Assembly: GCA_934477125.1 (NCBI GenBank)
Contig: CAKSOL010000005.1
Coordinates: 140,522-204,521, forward strand
Length of the DNA: 64,000 nucleotides
Direction of reading: 5' to 3'
Source: an uncultured Eubacteriales bacterium
GTDB taxonomy: Bacteria; Bacillota; Clostridia; Oscillospirales; Acutalibacteraceae
The notes under the pieces are model-generated. The model was not told where the DNA came from. It saw only the letters and a program-made list of their open reading frames with translations, and searched no databases. Shown in pieces: positions 60,643-64,000 of the stretch (its first letter is position 1; the number at the start of each line of letters is the position of its first letter). Position numbers and translations under genes: made by a program.

Positions 60643-61833
60643 TCAGCTAAGATACTTATATGGGTTCGTATGAACCTTATTCTCACGAACCTCGAAATGC
60701 AGATGATAACCGCCGCCGGAACCGAATACGCGTCCGGTATTTCCGACATAACCGATAACCTGACCCTGCTGAACCTGCTGACCGGGGCTTACGGCAATAC
60801 GCATCATATGGGCATAGAGCGTTTGAATATATTTACCGTTTACCGTTCCGTGATCCAAAATAACGTAATTTCCGTAGCTCGCCATACCGCTCGTACCGTT
60901 TGCTTTAGTCCAGCCGCCGTTTGCGGCACTTACAACTCCGGTTGCGGAGGCGCGTACCTCTTTTCCTGCTATTCCTCCCGCGGAAATATCAAGTCCCCAA
61001 TGGCTGCTGCCCTTATAACCCTGAGAAAGATTGCGTGTATAAGGCACAGGCCATTTAAAGCCGTTCCCGTCATAAACAATATTCAAATTAGGTCTCATAC
61101 TCGCAAACAGCGCATTTAATGCATTCTGAGCGGATTTTATCTGCGCTTCAACGCTGTTGTTTTCATTTGTCAGCTGTTTTGTATCTGCGGAAATTGAGTT
61201 AATAACCGCGTTGACCTCATTTTGCTGAGACTGGAGCTCCTTTTGCTTTGCAACAACGGTATTTTTTATTTCAACCTGCGAATTAAGCAGCTTTTCATTT
61301 TCCGCTTTCTTTGCTTCAAGCTCTTTAACCGCAGCAACGATATCATCTATTATCGCTTTGTCGTGCGAAGAAACGGAATCCATAAGCTGCTCAAGCTGCA
61401 AATATTCGGAGAAATCCTGAGCGCCGAGCAAAATCTGCGCCGAGCTTGAGCTGTTGCTCATATAAATGGCGCGGAGACGTTTCTTGAAGGTTTCCTTTGT
61501 GTCGGCTATTTCATGATTTTTCTTATCGATATCCGCCTTATTTTGCGCAATCTGCGCATTTATACGGTTCATTTCCGCATTGCAGGCGTCAATCTGCTGC
61601 TGGGTGTTGTTAATCTTCGACTGAATAGCGTTTGCTATTGCCTGCTGGCTTGCATTTTTGGCTTTAAGCTCTTTAATTTCCTTTTCTATCTGCTGAGATC
61701 TCGATTCAAGCTGTGAAATCTTATCGCGCAGCTGCTGCTCCTGAGAAGCTCCGGACGCCGAGAATGTGCAGACGGAAAGCGCCGTAATAATGCAAACCAT
61801 AAGAACTGATACAATTTTTTTAGAGCGTTTCAT
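60643..61833 (-). CDS. EnvC-like M23 peptidoglycan peptidase or amidase activator
   Basis: About 396 residues. Signal peptide (about 1-29, cleavage after TFSASGA), two long coiled coils (about 30-120 and 165-250; rich in Gln, Asn, Lys and Glu), and a C-terminal LytM/M23 domain with SHWGLDISAGG, YVILDHGTVNGKYIQTLYAH and HLHFEVREN. The zinc ligands (HxxxD and HxH) are present, so it may be an active endopeptidase rather than a pure activator. It lies directly after ftsX; FtsEX is known to control such coiled-coil hydrolases. ATG at 61833. Confidence 0.88.
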   Translation of the reverse strand: MKRSKKIVSVLMVCIITALSVCTFSASGASQEQQLRDKISQLESRSQQIEKEIKELKAKNASQQAIANAIQSKINNTQQQIDACNAEMNRINAQIAQNKADIDKKNHEIADTKETFKKRLRAIYMSNSSSSAQILLGAQDFSEYLQLEQLMDSVSSHDKAIIDDIVAAVKELEAKKAENEKLLNSQVEIKNTVVAKQKELQSQQNEVNAVINSISADTKQLTNENNSVEAQIKSAQNALNALFASMRPNLNIVYDGNGFKWPVPYTRNLSQGYKGSSHWGLDISAGGIAGKEVRASATGVVSAANGGWTKANGTSGMASYGNYVILDHGTVNGKYIQTLYAHMMRIAVSPGQQVQQGQVIGYVGNTGRVFGSGGGYHLHFEVRENKVHTNPYKYLS

Positions 61834-61852
61834 TATAAGAATACTGCCTTTC

Positions 61853-62929
61853 TTAAATTGCCGCAAATTCACTACCCTCTTTACGAAGGTATTTACTTAT
61901 CATAATGATACTTCCGAGCATACCGGCGCCTATGCCGATTGCCATAAATATACCGAGTAACGGCAGAGCCATTTTGCCGAACGGAATGACCGTTGTTGTT
62001 CCAAGCATCGCCGCTATCGACTCGGTTCCTACCCTATAAATGAAATACAGAAGTCCCTCAGACAGCAAAGCCGATGCTATGCCTATAACCATTCCTTCTA
62101 CCATAAACGGAACTCGGATAAATGCGTCGGTCGCTCCTACGGCTTTCATAATGCTTATTTGGAGCTTACGGCTGTACATAGTAACGCGGATGGTATTTGA
62201 AACAATCATAAGGGAAATTACAAGCAAAATCGCAATTATCCAAAATCCGGCAACGGTTATTCCCTTTTTAAGGCTTGTTATCTTCTCGGCTAAATTATCA
62301 TAGCTTCTGACAATATCAACGCCGGATATGCTTTTGATTTTTTCAACGGTCGCGTTAAACTCGGACATATCGTTCATAGTAACGCGCGCCGCAGCTGAAA
62401 GGGGGTTTCCGTAATCCTCATTCAAAAAGGAAAAATAATCCTGCTTGCCGTCAAGCATAGAGTCGGTAACCTCTTTAAGCCCCTCCTCGCTTGAAACAAA
62501 CTCAACCGACGCAACATTCGGCAGCTTGGAAATTTCATCGCAGAGCGCCTTTGCCTCGTCCTCATTATGAATAACATAATCGGAAGAAACGATACCGTTC
62601 TGGTCGGGCGTTTCAGTTGGCTGTTCTCCCTCGCCGCTCTGTTTGGCAGACGGGTCTGCCGACGGCTCGGCGGAGGACTCAGCCGAGGAGTTATCAGCTT
62701 CCTTTTTCTCATAAAGCGCCCAGTTATAATCCTTCATATAGACCATAACGACGTTCTGCTGCTCCAGTCTGCCCAAAGCAAGGCTTATATTTTCGGAAAA
62801 TACAAGGGCTAAGCCTATTAAAATCATACACGCCATAAGAACACCTACGGATGCAAAGGTCATAAGACGGTTTACCCAGGTGTTTTTAAAGCCCTCTCCC
62901 GCAAGATAACGAACGCTTGCCAGCTTCAT
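61853..62929 (-). CDS. ftsX: Cell-division ABC transporter-like protein FtsX
   Basis: A 358-residue protein with four membrane helices: one near residue 25, three toward the end. The large extracellular loop between the first two carries the FtsX domain (LCDEISKLPNVASVEFVSSE, KDYNWALYEKK) interrupted by a low-complexity stretch rich in Ser, Glu, Pro and Ala (about residues 80-115). FtsX, driven by FtsE, transmits a signal across the membrane to activate peptidoglycan hydrolases. The ATG overlaps the stop of ftsE. Confidence 0.93.
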   Translation of the reverse strand: MKLASVRYLAGEGFKNTWVNRLMTFASVGVLMACMILIGLALVFSENISLALGRLEQQNVVMVYMKDYNWALYEKKEADNSSAESSAEPSADPSAKQSGEGEQPTETPDQNGIVSSDYVIHNEDEAKALCDEISKLPNVASVEFVSSEEGLKEVTDSMLDGKQDYFSFLNEDYGNPLSAAARVTMNDMSEFNATVEKIKSISGVDIVRSYDNLAEKITSLKKGITVAGFWIIAILLVISLMIVSNTIRVTMYSRKLQISIMKAVGATDAFIRVPFMVEGMVIGIASALLSEGLLYFIYRVGTESIAAMLGTTTVIPFGKMALPLLGIFMAIGIGAGMLGSIIMISKYLRKEGSEFAAI

Positions 62930-63639
62930 TGAAAGTCACCTCCGGCGTTATCGGCGACTATTCTGCCGCCGTCAAGCATAATAACACGGTGGTGAAAATC
63001 CCTTACGAGATTATGGTCGTGAGTAACCATAAGCACGGTTGTTCCGCGTTTATTTATTTCGGTTAAAAGGGAAACTATTTCATAGGACATATTCGGGTCA
63101 ACATTTCCGGTAGGCTCGTCCGCAATAATAAGATGCGGAGAATTTACAAGCGCGCGGGCAAGACCGACTCTCTGCTGCTCTCCGCCGGAAAGCTCCATAG
63201 GCATTGAACGCGCCTTATGACCGAGCCCGACCTTTGAAAGCGCCTTAGTTACCTCTCTGCGCACCTGATTGCCGGAGGCTCCGACAACGTGCATCGCAAA
63301 GGCGACATTCTGATAGACGTTCATAGTCGGTATCAGGCGGAAATCCTGAAAAACTATTCCCATTGTTCTCCTGAGCATCGGCACCTGCTTACGCTTCATT
63401 TTCATAAGGTCAAAGCCGTTTACGGTTATTTTACCGGTATTGGCTTTTTCCTCGCGCATAATCAGCTTCATAAAGGTGCTTTTTCCGGCGCCGGAGGAGC
63501 CGACGATAAAAACAAACTCACCGCTGTTTATACGGATATTAACGTCCTCAAGAGCGTGAGTTCCCGTAACATATGTTTTAGACACGCCGCGGAACTCTAT
63601 AACCGGAGTCTCCGCAGCGCTTATAATAGAATTTTCCAT
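62926..63639 (-). CDS. ftsE: Cell-division ATPase FtsE
   Basis: A 237-residue ABC ATPase: Walker A GSSGAGKST (about 42-50), Q-loop FQDFRLIPT, signature ELSGGEQQRVGLARAL, Walker B LIIADEPTGNVDP, and His switch VTHDHNLV. It partners FtsX and, through it, the EnvC-like peptidase encoded next. The order ftsE-ftsX-peptidase is a known functional unit. Confidence 0.95.
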   Translation of the reverse strand: MENSIISAAETPVIEFRGVSKTYVTGTHALEDVNIRINSGEFVFIVGSSGAGKSTFMKLIMREEKANTGKITVNGFDLMKMKRKQVPMLRRTMGIVFQDFRLIPTMNVYQNVAFAMHVVGASGNQVRREVTKALSKVGLGHKARSMPMELSGGEQQRVGLARALVNSPHLIIADEPTGNVDPNMSYEIVSLLTEINKRGTTVLMVTHDHNLVRDFHHRVIMLDGGRIVADNAGGDFQ

Positions 63640-63662
63640 AGGTTAGAAAAGCTGCTTTCTTA

Positions 63663-64000
63663 TCAGTATTTAACCGGATTGCTCTTGAGATATTTATTAA
63701 CCATAAGGGCAATCTTGAAGATTATGGCGTGGTCAAACTCGCGCAGGTCAAGACCGGTTATCTTCTTAATCTTTTCAAGACGGTAAACGAGCGTATTTCT
63801 GTGAACAAAAAGCTTACGCGAGGTCTCGGAAACATTAAGGTTGTTTTCAAAGAAACGCTGAATTGTGAACAGGGTTTCCTGATCAAGGCTTTCGATAGAG
63901 CCGCGCTTGAAAACCTCCTTTAAGAAGGTTTCGCAAAGGGTCGTCGGCAGCTGATAAATAAGTCTTGCAATTCCGAGACTGTCATAAGACACAATAGTCT
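63663..64000 (-). CDS. PucR/CdaR-type regulator, C-terminal part (N-terminus off the window)
   Basis: The last 110 or so residues of a regulator of the PucR family. The C-terminal helix-turn-helix has ESLDQETLFTIQRFFENNLN, VSETSRKLFVHRNTLVYRLE and KIKKITGLDLREFDHAIIF, typical of CdaR/PucR proteins that respond to sugar diacids, purines or amino acids. The frame runs open to base 64000. It ends 23 bases before ftsE. Confidence 0.85.
   Translation of the reverse strand, partial: TIVSYDSLGIARLIYQLPTTLCETFLKEVFKRGSIESLDQETLFTIQRFFENNLNVSETSRKLFVHRNTLVYRLEKIKKITGLDLREFDHAIIFKIALMVNKYLKSNPVKY

Noticed and set aside
1..64000. CRISPR array, rRNA operon, prophage or plasmid functions
   Set aside because: No regularly spaced short repeats, no rRNA-like stretch, and no phage structural, integrase or replication genes were seen; the only mobile trace is the IS200 relic.

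Overview
The window looks like chromosome of an anaerobic, low-to-moderate G+C Clostridia member, most like the Ruminococcaceae/Oscillospiraceae. This rests on gene order and domain content, not on a database match. The evidence is: the rpsF-ssb-rpsR operon; a yggS-sepF-ylmH-divIVA-lspA-rluD chain; a miaB-ylbF/ymcA-mutS-mutL-miaA order close to that of Bacillus; AGGAGG-type ribosome sites with frequent TTG/GTG starts; SigA-type promoters with 16-17 bp spacers; and a type I dockerin, typical of ruminal and gut cellulosome-type bacteria.

Layout. 1-5.6 kb: a partial dusB, a GtrA-like gene, tRNA-Arg, a decayed sugar-catabolic cluster (dehydrogenase and PfkB kinase with internal deletions, a frameshifted DeoR regulator, an intact PHP phosphatase), rpsF-ssb-rpsR and tRNA-Leu(TAG). 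5.6-9 kb: an accessory stretch with an IS200-like remnant, a deletion fusion of an EamA-type and a LysO-type exporter behind a short attenuator, five consecutive perfect hairpins, a GNAT enzyme, a NimA-like flavoprotein, and pnuC behind a structured terminator leader. 9-16 kb: a MarR regulator with a heterodimeric ABC exporter, then a dehydrogenase pair with a divergent frameshifted AraC regulator. 16-33.5 kb: housekeeping genes on the minus strand (split transketolase, HAD phosphatase, division and lipoprotein genes, mismatch repair, tRNA modification, uvrB). 33.7 kb: tRNA-Leu(TAA).

33.9-52.8 kb is the main accessory island. A minus-strand operon (YesM-type sensor kinase, YesN-type response regulator, a lipoprotein) faces a plus-strand operon (solute-binding lipoprotein, two sugar permeases, a secreted dockerin protein made only of binding-type modules, and a 2246-residue membrane-tethered protein). 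The giant protein has four tandem binding modules, a GH42-like catalytic region, a C-terminal membrane helix and a cytoplasmic tail of about 80 residues. Next come a sortase-type SPQTG surface protein and a VanY-type lipoprotein peptidase. I read the core as a glycan capture, cleavage and uptake system under two-component control. No ABC ATPase is encoded in it, so a shared ATPase elsewhere is likely.

52.8-64 kb: gltBD behind a promoter followed by a terminator hairpin, thiN, a coiled-coil protein of unknown function, a VanZ-like protein, an EnvC-like M23 peptidase, ftsX, ftsE and a partial PucR-type regulator.

A recurring theme in the first 16 kb is gene decay by internal deletions and short frameshifts, two of them in A7 runs. 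Some of these could be assembly or read errors, and they should be checked before any biological meaning is given to them.
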